Below are positions 34,404-43,041 of a stretch of DNA of 64,000 nucleotides, in pieces; position 1 is the stretch's first letter; each line of letters begins with the position of its first letter. Source of the DNA: UBA11606 sp964504305 (GTDB taxonomy: Bacteria > Actinomycetota > Acidimicrobiia > Acidimicrobiales > Aldehydirespiratoraceae); NCBI GenBank assembly GCA_964504305.1, contig CAZDEB010000004.1:186001-250000 (forward strand), in the 5' to 3' direction. The notes beneath the pieces are model-generated. The model ran no database searches. It was not told the DNA's origin and worked only from the letters and a program-made list of their open reading frames with translations. The position numbers were made by a program, and so were the translations under genes.

Positions 34404-36752
34404 GTGGCGCCAATCAAGCTTGACGACTACGCCGAGTTCATAGCTGAGGCATCCCCCGAGGTTGCCGACGTACTCGCGTCGACCTTTCAGGAAGCGGCGC
34501 GTGTGATGTCGCCGGCCGGCCTGCAGGAGTACCTTGACGGCGCCAAAGCGCTGTGCCACCTCAACAAAGGCTCTGATCTGGTCACGACGTATCTCGAGGA
34601 GATGCCGCTCGTGGCCAAGGAGTGCGGCGAGGACGTTATCGCCGAATCTGTGAACGCCGCTATGAAGCTCTCATCGATGACGTCGGGCGCTGTGATCACG
34701 CTGATGTTTTCGAACCTGCCCACCGCTGCCCGTCATCTGGGCGATGCCCAACTGCTTCGCAGCTACCTGACCCTGATGCACCAGCTCGCTTCGACTGCGC
34801 CACGTGGGTTGCGCCCAATGTTGGGCCACCTGGATCTACTCCTCTCAAAGTTGACGTTGAGCGGCTTGCGTCGTTGGGCCAACTTCGGTGCCCAGGCCTA
34901 CCGCCGCGACTTTGCCAACTTGACCGCCTATTTCAACTTGGAATCCGCCGATAGCCTCGCAGTGCTCGAAAAGGAGCGCCGTGGCGTGCTCTTTGTCCAC
35001 GTGCAGCGCCGACTCAACTTCTACCTTCGTGCGCTGTGGGGCCGCGACTTCTTCCTCCGTCCAACCCAGGCCGATCACGCCGATTTTCGCCCGTACCTGG
35101 AACAGCGGATCCTGCATCTTCCCGACGCTCTCGACGATGTTGGAGGACTCACGGGGCTAGAGCTCTATCGGGCAACAGCTGCGCACATGGCCAGCCATGT
35201 GATGTACACCAGGGCTTCGTTGTCGGCTGAGCAACTCAGCCCGGCGCAAATGTTCTTTGTGGGTCTGGTCGAGGACGCGCGAGTCGAGTACAACGCCGTT
35301 CAGGACTTTCCTGGGCTCAAGAAACTCTGGAAGTCGCTCATGTTGGTCGAGTGCGACGACCCGGTCGAACACGAAACGATTCCGGCGCTGGAGCATCTGG
35401 CACATCAGTTGCTGGACCCCGGTGTTGCAGGCGACGACTTGGCCATCAACAGTGTTGTCGCCAGGTTCCATGATGAGATCGAGAGCAACAAGCACAACTC
35501 TCAGTTCTCCTGGCTGATGGGCCTTGAGCTGTTTAACATCTTTGCTGGTCGGAAAGCGGTCCCTAGCCTCCGGATCCTAGAGAGCTATCGACTCAGTTAT
35601 AGAGATGACAATCGAATCGTGTGGCACTTCGAGGATCCGGCTGGCTGGGCCGAAGAACCAGAGTATTTGGCGGCGAGCCAGCGCCAGGTCCGGCGGCAGG
35701 TGAGTCCGATGGTCATGGCCCACACTCTCGACTCTGAATTGGCCGGTGATGATGCTCAGGAAATCTGGACCTGCAGTGACGTGATGCGTGTATACGAGGA
35801 CGATCTGACAGAAGACGCGTTGACGTTCAATGAACTGCTGGGTAAGGAGCCAGTCTCTGAGCCGTTCCACTACCCCGAGTGGGACTACCAAATTCAGCTC
35901 CATCGCCCGGACTGGGCGACCGTGTACGAGCGCCGCTTGCCCAAGGGCGACCCCGAAGATGTCGAGGCCATACTGCGCGACCACAAACCGATCGCTCATC
36001 GAATCAAACAGATCATCGACCTTCTGGCGCCCGCGGGGGTACAACGCCAACGAGGGCTGGAAGATGGTGACGAGATCGACCTGAACGCTGCCATCGAGGC
36101 CATGGTTTCGCTTCGTATGGGCGACCAGCCGAGCTCACGAATCACGATGAGAAACGTGCTGAAATCGAGGGACTTGGCCGTCGTTGTTCTGCTCGATCTT
36201 TCGGAGTCAACCAACGAACAGGTCGGGGGTACCGAAAAGACGATTCTCGAACTGACCCGAGAAGCGGCAACTCTGGTGGCGACCGCGATCGAGGGCGTCG
36301 GCGATCCCTTCGCTGTTCATGGCTTTGCGTCCGATGGCCGCCATGATGTCCAGTACTACCGTCTGAAGGACTTTCATCAACACTATGACGACGACGCCAA
36401 GTCGCGTCTCGCGGGCATGGCGGGCGGCTTGTCGACCCGCATGGGAGCGGCCCTGCGCCATGCCGGGTTCCATCTGGGCAAGCAGCCTCAGCGTCGCAAG
36501 CTGGTCCTGCTTGTTACCGACGGGGAACCAGCCGACATTGACGAGGCAGACCCGCAGCATCTTCGTCGTGACACGAAGAAAGCGGTGGAAGAGCTGTATT
36601 CGACCGGTGTGTTGACGTACTGCCTGACCCTGGATCCTCATGCCGACTCCTATGTGAAGCGGATATTTGGAGAGAGCGGCTACACGATTGTGGACAACGT
36701 CGAGCGCCTACCCGAGCAACTACCGATGTTGTTTGCGAGTCTGACCGGCTAG
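34404..36752 (+). CDS. cbbO: RuBisCO activase adaptor with VWA domain
   Basis: The 782-residue product has a large helical N-terminal part and a C-terminal von Willebrand A domain with the MIDAS motif VVLLDLSESTNE (DxSxS) near residue 597. Later LVTDGEPADIDEAD supplies the last ligand. CbbO binds RuBisCO through the MIDAS site while CbbQ provides ATP-driven force. It uses a GTG start at 34404, ten bases after cbbQ. It is the last gene of the RuBisCO operon; the next 200 bases hold the glpX promoter. Confidence 0.92.
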   Translation: MAPIKLDDYAEFIAEASPEVADVLASTFQEAARVMSPAGLQEYLDGAKALCHLNKGSDLVTTYLEEMPLVAKECGEDVIAESVNAAMKLSSMTSGAVITLMFSNLPTAARHLGDAQLLRSYLTLMHQLASTAPRGLRPMLGHLDLLLSKLTLSGLRRWANFGAQAYRRDFANLTAYFNLESADSLAVLEKERRGVLFVHVQRRLNFYLRALWGRDFFLRPTQADHADFRPYLEQRILHLPDALDDVGGLTGLELYRATAAHMASHVMYTRASLSAEQLSPAQMFFVGLVEDARVEYNAVQDFPGLKKLWKSLMLVECDDPVEHETIPALEHLAHQLLDPGVAGDDLAINSVVARFHDEIESNKHNSQFSWLMGLELFNIFAGRKAVPSLRILESYRLSYRDDNRIVWHFEDPAGWAEEPEYLAASQRQVRRQVSPMVMAHTLDSELAGDDAQEIWTCSDVMRVYEDDLTEDALTFNELLGKEPVSEPFHYPEWDYQIQLHRPDWATVYERRLPKGDPEDVEAILRDHKPIAHRIKQIIDLLAPAGVQRQRGLEDGDEIDLNAAIEAMVSLRMGDQPSSRITMRNVLKSRDLAVVVLLDLSESTNEQVGGTEKTILELTREAATLVATAIEGVGDPFAVHGFASDGRHDVQYYRLKDFHQHYDDDAKSRLAGMAGGLSTRMGAALRHAGFHLGKQPQRRKLVLLVTDGEPADIDEADPQHLRRDTKKAVEELYSTGVLTYCLTLDPHADSYVKRIFGESGYTIVDNVERLPEQLPMLFASLTG

Positions 36753-36817
36753 CTGAACCGTGGGCGCGGTGGGGACTCCCGTGCATCGATAACAACCTAT
36801 GAAAAGCTAATGTTCAA

Positions 36818-36831
36818 TCGATTGGAATCGA
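36818..36831 (+). promoter_or_regulatory. Putative CbbR operator upstream of glpX
   Basis: TCGATTGGAATCGA matches the cbbL site at 12 of 14 positions and is itself a better palindrome. The preceding AATGTTCA also resembles the AATGTTAA before the cbbL site. It lies about 140 bases before the FBPase gene, inside the 208-bp gap after cbbO. Confidence 0.65.
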
Positions 36832-36889
36832 AGTGATGCGCATCGTATTGTCGTGTACAACGTGGCCCCCAGTCCAGGGATTGCGAGAG

Positions 36890-36964
36890 ATGATGAGAGG
36901 TCGAGCGATGGACCAGCCTGATCGATATGCGCCAAGAGTGCTCGTGAGTGGCAATCGATTATGA
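36890..36964 (+). CDS. Possible 24-aa upstream ORF coupled to FBPase gene
   Basis: A short frame (ATG 36890) ends with a TGA that overlaps the glpX ATG (ATGA). The peptide, with DQPDRYAPRVLVSGNRL, is not recognisable. Overlap of this kind usually couples translation, so it could be a leader peptide, but its length and composition give no independent support. Confidence 0.2.
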   Translation: MMRGRAMDQPDRYAPRVLVSGNRL

Positions 36965-37938
36965 GCGAAACGATCCGGCACGCCGATTCGGTTGCCGCAG
37001 TGCTCGCAAGCGTCACCGCCGTTGCCGCGGCGCGGGCGATGCCCCATGTTGGAACGGGAGAAAAGGAAACCGCCGACCAGGCTGCGGTTGATGCGATGCG
37101 AAATTTGCTCATGAAGTCTGCGGTCGATGCCACGATCGTCATAGGGGAGGGCGAGAAGGACGAAGCCCCCATGTTGGGCGCTGGCGAACGCCTCGGCATC
37201 GGTGGGCCCGAACTCGACATAGCGGTCGATCCGGTCGAGGGGACGAGTCTGCTCGCAGCCGACAGAGACGGCGCCATGGCCATCATTGGCGCTGCGCCGA
37301 GGGGCGCTATGTTCGATCCGGGTCCAGCGTTCTACATGGACAAGTTGATCGTTGGCCCCAACAGCGCCGGCAGCGTTTCGCTCGATGCACCAATGGAAGA
37401 CACGGTCCGAGCTATCGCGAAGAGCGAGGGCATCAAGCCGGACGACGTTTGCGTCGCCATGCTCTACCGTCCGCGCAACGCCGACCGCCTGGCCGGTCTC
37501 AGGCGCGTCGGTGCCAAGACCGTTCTGCTCGACCACGGCGATGTCGGTCCATCACTGCTTGCGGCGCTAGAGAACTCTTCGATCCATGCGGTAGCCGGGA
37601 TCGGCGGGACGCCTGAGGGCATCGCCATTGCCTGTGCGCTACGGGGGATGGGCGCCGAAATTCAGGGCCGCCTCGCGCCACAACTTCCCGAAGAAGCACA
37701 CGCCGTTCTGGATTTCTTCGATGATCCCGGAGCGCTCCTTTCGAGCGAAGATCTGGTAGCACCCGGGCCAGCCTGGTTCGCGGCCGCTGGGATAACCGGG
37801 GGTGGACCGTTCGCCCGTGTCGAGGCTGTCGAGGGTGGCTACAAGACGCATGTACTGGTGGTGACGCACAACGAGTCGAGCGGCGCAGAGTGGCTCGACA
37901 TAGTCGTCGACCCCCTGGGCGAGTTGACGGTCCCTTGA
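36961..37938 (+). CDS. glpX: Fructose-1,6-bisphosphatase class II (GlpX type)
   Basis: The 325-residue product has the class II signature: ATIVIGEGEKDEAPML with the metal-binding acidic residues, IAVDPVEGT and GIGGTPEGIAIACALRGMG. In autotrophs this class often also cleaves sedoheptulose bisphosphate. The ATG at 36961 overlaps a tiny upstream ORF. The preceding 14-bp motif suggests CbbR control. It completes the regeneration enzymes found in the window. Confidence 0.93.
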   Translation: MSETIRHADSVAAVLASVTAVAAARAMPHVGTGEKETADQAAVDAMRNLLMKSAVDATIVIGEGEKDEAPMLGAGERLGIGGPELDIAVDPVEGTSLLAADRDGAMAIIGAAPRGAMFDPGPAFYMDKLIVGPNSAGSVSLDAPMEDTVRAIAKSEGIKPDDVCVAMLYRPRNADRLAGLRRVGAKTVLLDHGDVGPSLLAALENSSIHAVAGIGGTPEGIAIACALRGMGAEIQGRLAPQLPEEAHAVLDFFDDPGALLSSEDLVAPGPAWFAAAGITGGGPFARVEAVEGGYKTHVLVVTHNESSGAEWLDIVVDPLGELTVP

Positions 37939-37996
37939 GGGACCGCAGCCCACTCGACATGAGAGACAGTGCGACAGCCCCAGAGTGGTTCGGGCA

Positions 37997-38764
37997 ATGA
38001 GCGCTACTAACGCCGTTGCTGAAGTGTGGGTCATCGACTTGGATGGAGTCATCTGGCTTGGCGACAAGCCCATCCCGGGCGCGGCCGACGCCGTGGCTCG
38101 GCTGCAGGCAAGCGGACTGACAGTAGTGTTCGCGACCAATAACTCGTCACTCACTCGGGCGGGTAACGAGGCAAAGCTGGCACGCCACTCCATCGACGCC
38201 ACAGGTGCGGTCGTGAGTTCGGCGATGGCTGCGAGCAGCCTTGTCGAGCCTGGTGAGACCGTCCTGGTCTGCGGTGGCGAGGGAGTGCACGAGGCCATGG
38301 CAGCTCAAGGCGTCAACATCGTCAACGGCGGCCCTGCTGACGCAGTAGTCGTGGGCTGGACTCCCGAGTTCGATTTCGAGATGTTGACACGGGCATGTCA
38401 GGCCATCCATCGGGGCGCCCGTCTCATCGGGACGAACTCCGACGCCACGTTGCCGGGCGCAGAGAATCTGAGGCCCGGCTGTGGATCATTGGTGGCAGCA
38501 GTTGCCACCGCCGGAGGCGTAGAACCAATATTCGCCGGCAAGCCACACCAGCCTCTCGCCACATATATTCAAGAGACCTTCGGTCGGTCCGGAATCGTGG
38601 TCGGCGATCGCGTCGACACTGACGGGGAATTCGCCAGGACCCTTGGCTTCGAGTTTGCCCTGGTCCTAAGCGGCGTAGTGAGCGAAGCGGATCTTCCGGT
38701 GCAGCCGGCACCCGACCTCGTGGCGGCCGATCTCGGCGCGGTCGTGGTAGCTGCGCTTGGATAA
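37997..38764 (+). CDS. NagD-type HAD phosphatase, candidate 2-phosphoglycolate phosphatase
   Basis: The 255-residue HAD-IIA protein has the nucleophile motif VWVIDLDGVIWLG, the FATNNSSLTR threonine/asparagine motif and GVEPIFAGKPHQPL with the lysine. GIVVGDRVDTDGEFA supplies the acidic pair. NagD-like enzymes of this type dephosphorylate 2-phosphoglycolate in several organisms, and the place after FBPase fits removal of the RuBisCO oxygenase product. Substrate not proven. The ATG at 37997 is used; a GTG at 37985 is possible. Confidence 0.8.
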   Translation: MSATNAVAEVWVIDLDGVIWLGDKPIPGAADAVARLQASGLTVVFATNNSSLTRAGNEAKLARHSIDATGAVVSSAMAASSLVEPGETVLVCGGEGVHEAMAAQGVNIVNGGPADAVVVGWTPEFDFEMLTRACQAIHRGARLIGTNSDATLPGAENLRPGCGSLVAAVATAGGVEPIFAGKPHQPLATYIQETFGRSGIVVGDRVDTDGEFARTLGFEFALVLSGVVSEADLPVQPAPDLVAADLGAVVVAALG

Positions 38765-38777
38765 TCCTAGGACGGTG

Positions 38778-39581
38778 TCAGGTCGTGCGGGTGTCCCACC
38801 AAATGGCAAGTCGCTCGCTAGGGAACTCGATGTGTTCCACGGCCGCGGCAACCTCGGGTTCTCGCTCGGCGGGTAGACACAAGCGACGTGTCCAAAAGGC
38901 GGCTTCGACGGAACTGGCTCGGCCGTCGTCTCTGCGAGTTGAGGTCGACCTCTCCACATTGACCGCGAACCCGGCATCGCTGAGCGCCTCGGCGGCCGTC
39001 CACCCAGTAGGGACGGCGGGACGGTCGATGTTCCAGAACTCTTTCCATAGGGGAGCGCGCACCGTCTGCGGGTGGAACTCCGTTATCTCCAACACGACTC
39101 GATTGGCCGCATGTCCGTCGAGGGCGCGGGCAAAGGCGACAATGTCGGGGGCGTTGTAGAGCACGTTGTGGCAAACCACCACATCGGCAGCGGCCACTTC
39201 GTCAGCGACATCAGGCCAAGGGCCACACACACCGGTTGCGGGAACGTCGCGTTCTGCCGCCGTGGCCAAGAAGAGGTCGATCATGTCCTGCTGACGATCG
39301 GTCCCGATCACGCGCGCCACGCGTGGAAGCAGCGCGAAAGCGGCCGCCCCGCCGCCACAGCCGACATCGAGGACAGTGCCATTTTCGGGGATGGCTGCCA
39401 TGGCAATCTCCGAACACCGCGAGCGCGCGGTAGATCCGGGTGGTGCCGCGGCGAACATTTCTGGCGTGAACACAAACGGTGTTTGTGGCGCGGCAGCCAG
39501 GATCTCGTCTGGAATGGCCCACTCGCCGAGCTGGCGGGCCCACCTGTCTGCGGCACTCTCGCCCGGAATGTGGTTAGTCAC
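38778..39581 (-). CDS. Class I SAM-dependent methyltransferase
   Basis: The 267-residue product has the SAM-binding motif VLDVGCGGGAAAFALLP, motif II VIGTDRQQDMID and the ADVVVCHNVLYNAPDIVAF motif. The substrate is not evident. It is convergent with the NagD-type gene and follows the two selenoprotein DsrE genes on the same strand at 59 bases, so it may close the ABC importer operon. A methyltransferase beside selenium or sulfur-handling proteins could act on a chalcogen or thiol, which is speculation. Confidence 0.85.
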   Translation of the reverse strand: MTNHIPGESAADRWARQLGEWAIPDEILAAAPQTPFVFTPEMFAAAPPGSTARSRCSEIAMAAIPENGTVLDVGCGGGAAAFALLPRVARVIGTDRQQDMIDLFLATAAERDVPATGVCGPWPDVADEVAAADVVVCHNVLYNAPDIVAFARALDGHAANRVVLEITEFHPQTVRAPLWKEFWNIDRPAVPTGWTAAEALSDAGFAVNVERSTSTRRDDGRASSVEAAFWTRRLCLPAEREPEVAAAVEHIEFPSERLAIWWDTRTT

Positions 39582-39640
39582 AGCAGGGCCTCATGCAACG
39601 TGGATTTGCGCTGGGTGAGTGGTTGTTCGGGTCATGCAAT

Positions 39641-40015
39641 TCAGCCGCCCATGAAGATCAGCTCGGATTCACCTTTTGAGACCTCGGTGAGAATCTCTGA
39701 CAGGGTGCGGAACGACGCACCGATTTTGGCCGCATCTTCAGTCGACACCCCACGGGCATCGCAAGAGAAAGGTCAAAGCGTCACTTCGAACGGGCCGTCG
39801 GGGCCGGCCGCCACCTTCGCGCGGACGTCGTCGCCTTCACTCGTCGCCGGCAACGTGTTCGGGTCGACAACGTCCACAGCATTGCCGGCCAGTCTTACTT
39901 CGGCCTCGAGCCCACTGTTTCCGGCCACGTTGGCGAAGTGATAGACGCGGAAGAACGCGCCGGGATCCTCGCTGGGGTCGGAGGTGGTAAAGAAGATCAA
40001 CTTTCGGTCAGACAT
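39641..40015 (-). CDS. DsrE-like selenoprotein 1 (UGA at codon 81 read as Sec)
   Basis: The frame starts DRKLIFFTTSDPSEDPGAFF, a DsrE-fold strand-helix pattern, and reaches an in-frame TGA at 39775-39773. The same frame continues 43 codons (PFSCDARGVSTEDAAKIGAS onward) to SELIFMGG and a second TGA. The paralogue 84 bases upstream has its TGA at the same aligned position, followed by PGCTGAREVS and ending EFIYVGG. DsrE-family proteins place a redox or sulfur-carrying Cys near here. A hairpin starts 12 bases after the TGA with GTG in its loop. Total 124 residues with Sec81. AGGA precedes the ATG. To my recollection DsrE-like selenoproteins have been predicted elsewhere. Confidence 0.85.
39743..39761 (-). 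promoter_or_regulatory. Candidate bacterial SECIS of DsrE-like gene 1
   Basis: On the mRNA strand CGATGCCC-GTG-GGGTGTCG folds into eight pairs (two are G-U) starting at the 12th base after the TGA. The loop has G at +20 and U at +21. This is the place of the essential GU in the E. coli fdhF element as I recall it. Confidence 0.75.
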
Positions 40016-40098
40016 GGGTGTCCTATCTGGTGTCTTGACAGATTGAAGGGGGGCCAACGGTCTAGCCCAGAGCACGGCTTCACATGCTTGGGGTCCGT

Positions 40099-40467
40099 CT
40101 ACCCTCCAACGTAAATGAACTCGGCTTTGTCATTGGCTACCTCGAGCATGATGTCGCCCAGCTCTCGTAGCCGGCCGCCGACTGCTGCAACCATATCGTC
40201 TGAAACCTCACGGGCTCCGGTACAGCCCGGTCAAAACGAGACATCGATGCGGCGACTGGCGGCCGCTTTCATCCTCTCGCGGATGTCGTTTCCGATCTCG
40301 TTGTCTGGGAAGACGCGAGGGTCGGCGGCCAGCACGGCCGGGCCGGCCAGGCGGACCTCGGCCTCGATGCCTTTGTCCTCGGCCGCGCCGGCAAAGCGAT
40401 ATGCCGTGAGGAACGGTTTCAAGTTCTCCGCTGGGTCTGCATTTGTGAAGAATATGAGCTTTTTCAA
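40099..40467 (-). CDS. DsrE-like selenoprotein 2 (UGA at codon 79 read as Sec)
   Basis: The frame begins KKLIFFTNADPAENLKPFLT from a TTG start at 40467 preceded by GAAAGG, and meets TGA at 40233-40231 after RRIDVSF. It then continues in frame as PGCTGAREVSDDMVAAVGGR and ends AEFIYVGG at a TAG (40099). It is 122 residues with Sec79. It aligns from end to end with the downstream paralogue, including the codon after the UGA (Pro) and the following A-R-x-V-S. It starts ten bases after the ABC ATPase stop, so it is in the importer operon. A SECIS-like hairpin follows the UGA. Confidence 0.85.
40202..40218 (-). promoter_or_regulatory. Candidate bacterial SECIS of DsrE-like gene 2
   Basis: GGAGCC-CGTGA-GGTTTC pairs six bases (two wobble) with GU at +20/+21 after the TGA, matching the sister gene. 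An alternative stem CGGGCT/AGCCCG closer to the TGA overlaps it, so the fold needs checking. Confidence 0.65.
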
Positions 40468-40477
40468 GGTGGACCTT

Positions 40478-41239
40478 TCATTGGATGACCGCTTCGAGCA
40501 AGGCGCTCGTAGCGGGATGGTTCGGACTACTGATGACTTCTTCGCCGGGACCCATCTCGACAATACGCCCTTTGTCCATGACCGCGATGGTGTCGCCGAC
40601 GTAGCGGGCCATGGCCAGGTCGTGGGTGATGTACAAGATGGCGGTGTCGTTCACGTCCTGCATCTGGGAGAGAAGTTCGATCATCACGCCACGCAGTGAC
40701 GCGTCGAGCATCGAGGTGGGCTCATCGGCGATAACCAACTCCGGCTTGGCCACCAGCGCCCTCGCAAGGGCCACGCGTTGTCGCTGACCACCCGACAGCG
40801 CGTCCGGGTAACGACTTCCGAGTTCGATGGGCAGCCCAACCGCTACTAGAGCGTCGTTCACCAGTTCAACGCGGTCGGCTGGAGGTACGCGCTGTATCGC
40901 CAGGGATTCACCGATCAGTCGCTTGACCGTCATTCCAGGATGCAGCGACTGATAGGGATTCTGGAAAACCATATGGATGCGTCTTCGCAGCGACCGCAGC
41001 TGTCTGCGAGAGACTGAGCCGAGGTCGTTCCCGTCCACCAGGACCGCTCCAGTAGTCGGAGCGACAAGCCCGAGTGCGGCGCGGGCGATGGTTGACTTGC
41101 CTACTCCGCTCCTGCCCACGAGAGCCAAGCGCTCGCCCCGCGTCATCGTGAAGGAGATGTCAGTGGCAGCGACGACGTCAACGTGGCGCCGGCCTCTGAA
41201 AGTTACGCCGAAATTCCGGAGTTCCAGGATTGGCGTCAT
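40478..41239 (-). CDS. ABC importer ATPase (DppF/OppF type)
   Basis: The 253-residue ATPase has Walker A GRSGVGKST, signature LSGGQRQRVALARAL, Walker B ELVIADEP and the H-loop YITHDLA. The QNPYQSLHP Q-loop is typical of peptide/nickel importers. The ATG at 41239 overlaps the stop of the permease-ATPase fusion (ATGA). It energises uptake with the other ATPase domain. It lies directly upstream of the DsrE-like selenoprotein genes. Confidence 0.92.
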   Translation of the reverse strand: MTPILELRNFGVTFRGRRHVDVVAATDISFTMTRGERLALVGRSGVGKSTIARAALGLVAPTTGAVLVDGNDLGSVSRRQLRSLRRRIHMVFQNPYQSLHPGMTVKRLIGESLAIQRVPPADRVELVNDALVAVGLPIELGSRYPDALSGGQRQRVALARALVAKPELVIADEPTSMLDASLRGVMIELLSQMQDVNDTAILYITHDLAMARYVGDTIAVMDKGRIVEMGPGEEVISSPNHPATSALLEAVIQ

Positions 41240-43041
41240 GTTGCTGCCAGGTGGCACGCCACGGGGACATATTCCGGGACAGTTTCCAAGCAAGTCTCGA
41301 AGACCTTGGGGCACCTCGGTGCGAATGGGCACCCTGATTCGATCTGGGACAGATCAGGAGGATCGCCAGGAATGGGCACAGGTGGCCGACGTGGCCCCAG
41401 AACTGGAGGGAACGCGTTCAGAAGGAGCTCGGTGTACGGGTGCCGCGGGGACGCGAGGACGGCACTTGCCTCGCCGAGCTCAGCAATCCGACCCGCGTAC
41501 ATGATGGCTAGGTCGTCGGCGATGCTTCCCACCATTCGGAGGTCATGGGAAATTATCAGGACGTCCATCTCGAGCTCGGACCGCAACGAGTCGAGCAAGT
41601 CAAGCAACTCGCGCTGGGTCACCACATCGAGGCCGGTAGTTGGCTCGTCGGCGATGAGTAATTCTGGTTGGTTGGCGATGGCCATGGCAATTACCACTCG
41701 TTGGCGCATCCCCCCGCTCAGTTCATGTGGGTAAGCGTCGTGGCGGTCGGGATCGATCCCGACGCGAGACAACAGCTGACTCGCGTACTCGAGACCATCG
41801 CGACGAGTCATGAGGGCGGATTCGGCTACCTGTCGACGAATGGTAATGATGGGGTCGAGCAGGCTCATGGCGGCTTGGGGGACCACTGCGAATCGGCGGC
41901 CGCGGAGCTTCGTGAGGCCGACACGTCCGAGGCGTCGAAGGTCTGTGTCACCGAGAACAACCTCACCCTCGACAATCCGACCCGGCGGGGCGAGCAAGCC
42001 TGCGATGGCCATGGCGAGTGTGGACTTACCGCTCCCGGATTCTCCCACCATGCCAAGGATCCGGCCGGAACGTGTGCGGAGATCCACCGATGTAGTGGCG
42101 TGAACCGGGGGTTCGGTCTCGTAGTGGACTGATAGGTTCCGCACAACCAGCGACTCATTCTCTCCAGCCGGTGAGGCTGGATGCTCTTCTAGTACGCGGC
42201 GGACTCCTCTCTGGTAGCCGTAGCTCGTGAGCCGCGGGTCGGCCCACTCCTCCGCGGCATAACCGATGAACGCGAACCCGACGATGAGGATGGTGAGAGC
42301 TATGCCTGGGGGCAAGATCCACCATTTCCAGGCATCGGTGAGGATAGCGCTGGCGTTGTTGGCGAAAGACAGTGTGGCTCCCCACGAGACGCTGCTCGGA
42401 TCTCCGAGCCCCAGAAAGGCTATGCCTGACTGCACGATCACGGCCACTGCTGCAGCACGCACGAACTGTGACGACAGCAGGGGGGTCAATCTCGGCAAGA
42501 TGTGAAGGCCGAGAATCCGCCAAAGACCGGCTCCCATGGCCTCGGCGGCAACCACGTGTTCGAACTCCTTGACTTTCAAGACCTGGCCACGCAACAAACG
42601 GGCAGGGCGAGCCCAAAGCACTCCGGCAATCAACGCAATCGTGACAGACAGGCCGCGGCCGAAGTAGGTCACCAGGACAAGCACAAGTACAAGAAACGGC
42701 ATGGACAACACGAGGTCCACCACACGCATGAGGACCGCATCTACTGTGCCGCCCCGGTAGCCCGCAATCAGTGCAACGACTGTCCCGACGACTGTGGCAA
42801 TGATTGCGGCGGCCAGTCCAACACTCAGCGAGATCCGCGCACCAAAGAGGAGCTGCGACCAAAGATCGCGGCCAAGATCATCGGTTCCGAGCAGGTGGTC
42901 GGCAGACGGGCTCTCGAATGCAAGCCCACTTGTTGTGTTTGGCGGGTGCTCGGTCAGAATCGGGGCGAACACAGCGGCCAACAAGATGATGCCGACGAAG
43001 CCGATCCCGATGGTCGCCACGATTTTGGAGGAGCGAGACAT
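41236..43041 (-). CDS. ABC importer permease (DppC type) fused to ATPase (DppD type)
   Basis: The 601-residue fusion has residues 1-275 as a DppC-like permease: HLLGTDDLGRDLWSQLLFGA, five to six membrane helices, and the EAA loop VAAEAMGAGLWRILGLHILP. An ATPase follows at about 300-600 with GESGSGKSTLA, LSGGMRQRVVIAMA and LLIADEPTTGLD. The C-terminal oligopeptide/nickel-type region has SGCPFAPRCPKVFETC. Permease-ATPase fusions occur in this family in some actinobacteria but are less common than separate genes. Both ends overlap neighbours by ATGA. Confidence 0.92.
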   Translation of the reverse strand: MSRSSKIVATIGIGFVGIILLAAVFAPILTEHPPNTTSGLAFESPSADHLLGTDDLGRDLWSQLLFGARISLSVGLAAAIIATVVGTVVALIAGYRGGTVDAVLMRVVDLVLSMPFLVLVLVLVTYFGRGLSVTIALIAGVLWARPARLLRGQVLKVKEFEHVVAAEAMGAGLWRILGLHILPRLTPLLSSQFVRAAAVAVIVQSGIAFLGLGDPSSVSWGATLSFANNASAILTDAWKWWILPPGIALTILIVGFAFIGYAAEEWADPRLTSYGYQRGVRRVLEEHPASPAGENESLVVRNLSVHYETEPPVHATTSVDLRTRSGRILGMVGESGSGKSTLAMAIAGLLAPPGRIVEGEVVLGDTDLRRLGRVGLTKLRGRRFAVVPQAAMSLLDPIITIRRQVAESALMTRRDGLEYASQLLSRVGIDPDRHDAYPHELSGGMRQRVVIAMAIANQPELLIADEPTTGLDVVTQRELLDLLDSLRSELEMDVLIISHDLRMVGSIADDLAIMYAGRIAELGEASAVLASPRHPYTELLLNAFPPVLGPRRPPVPIPGDPPDLSQIESGCPFAPRCPKVFETCLETVPEYVPVACHLAAT

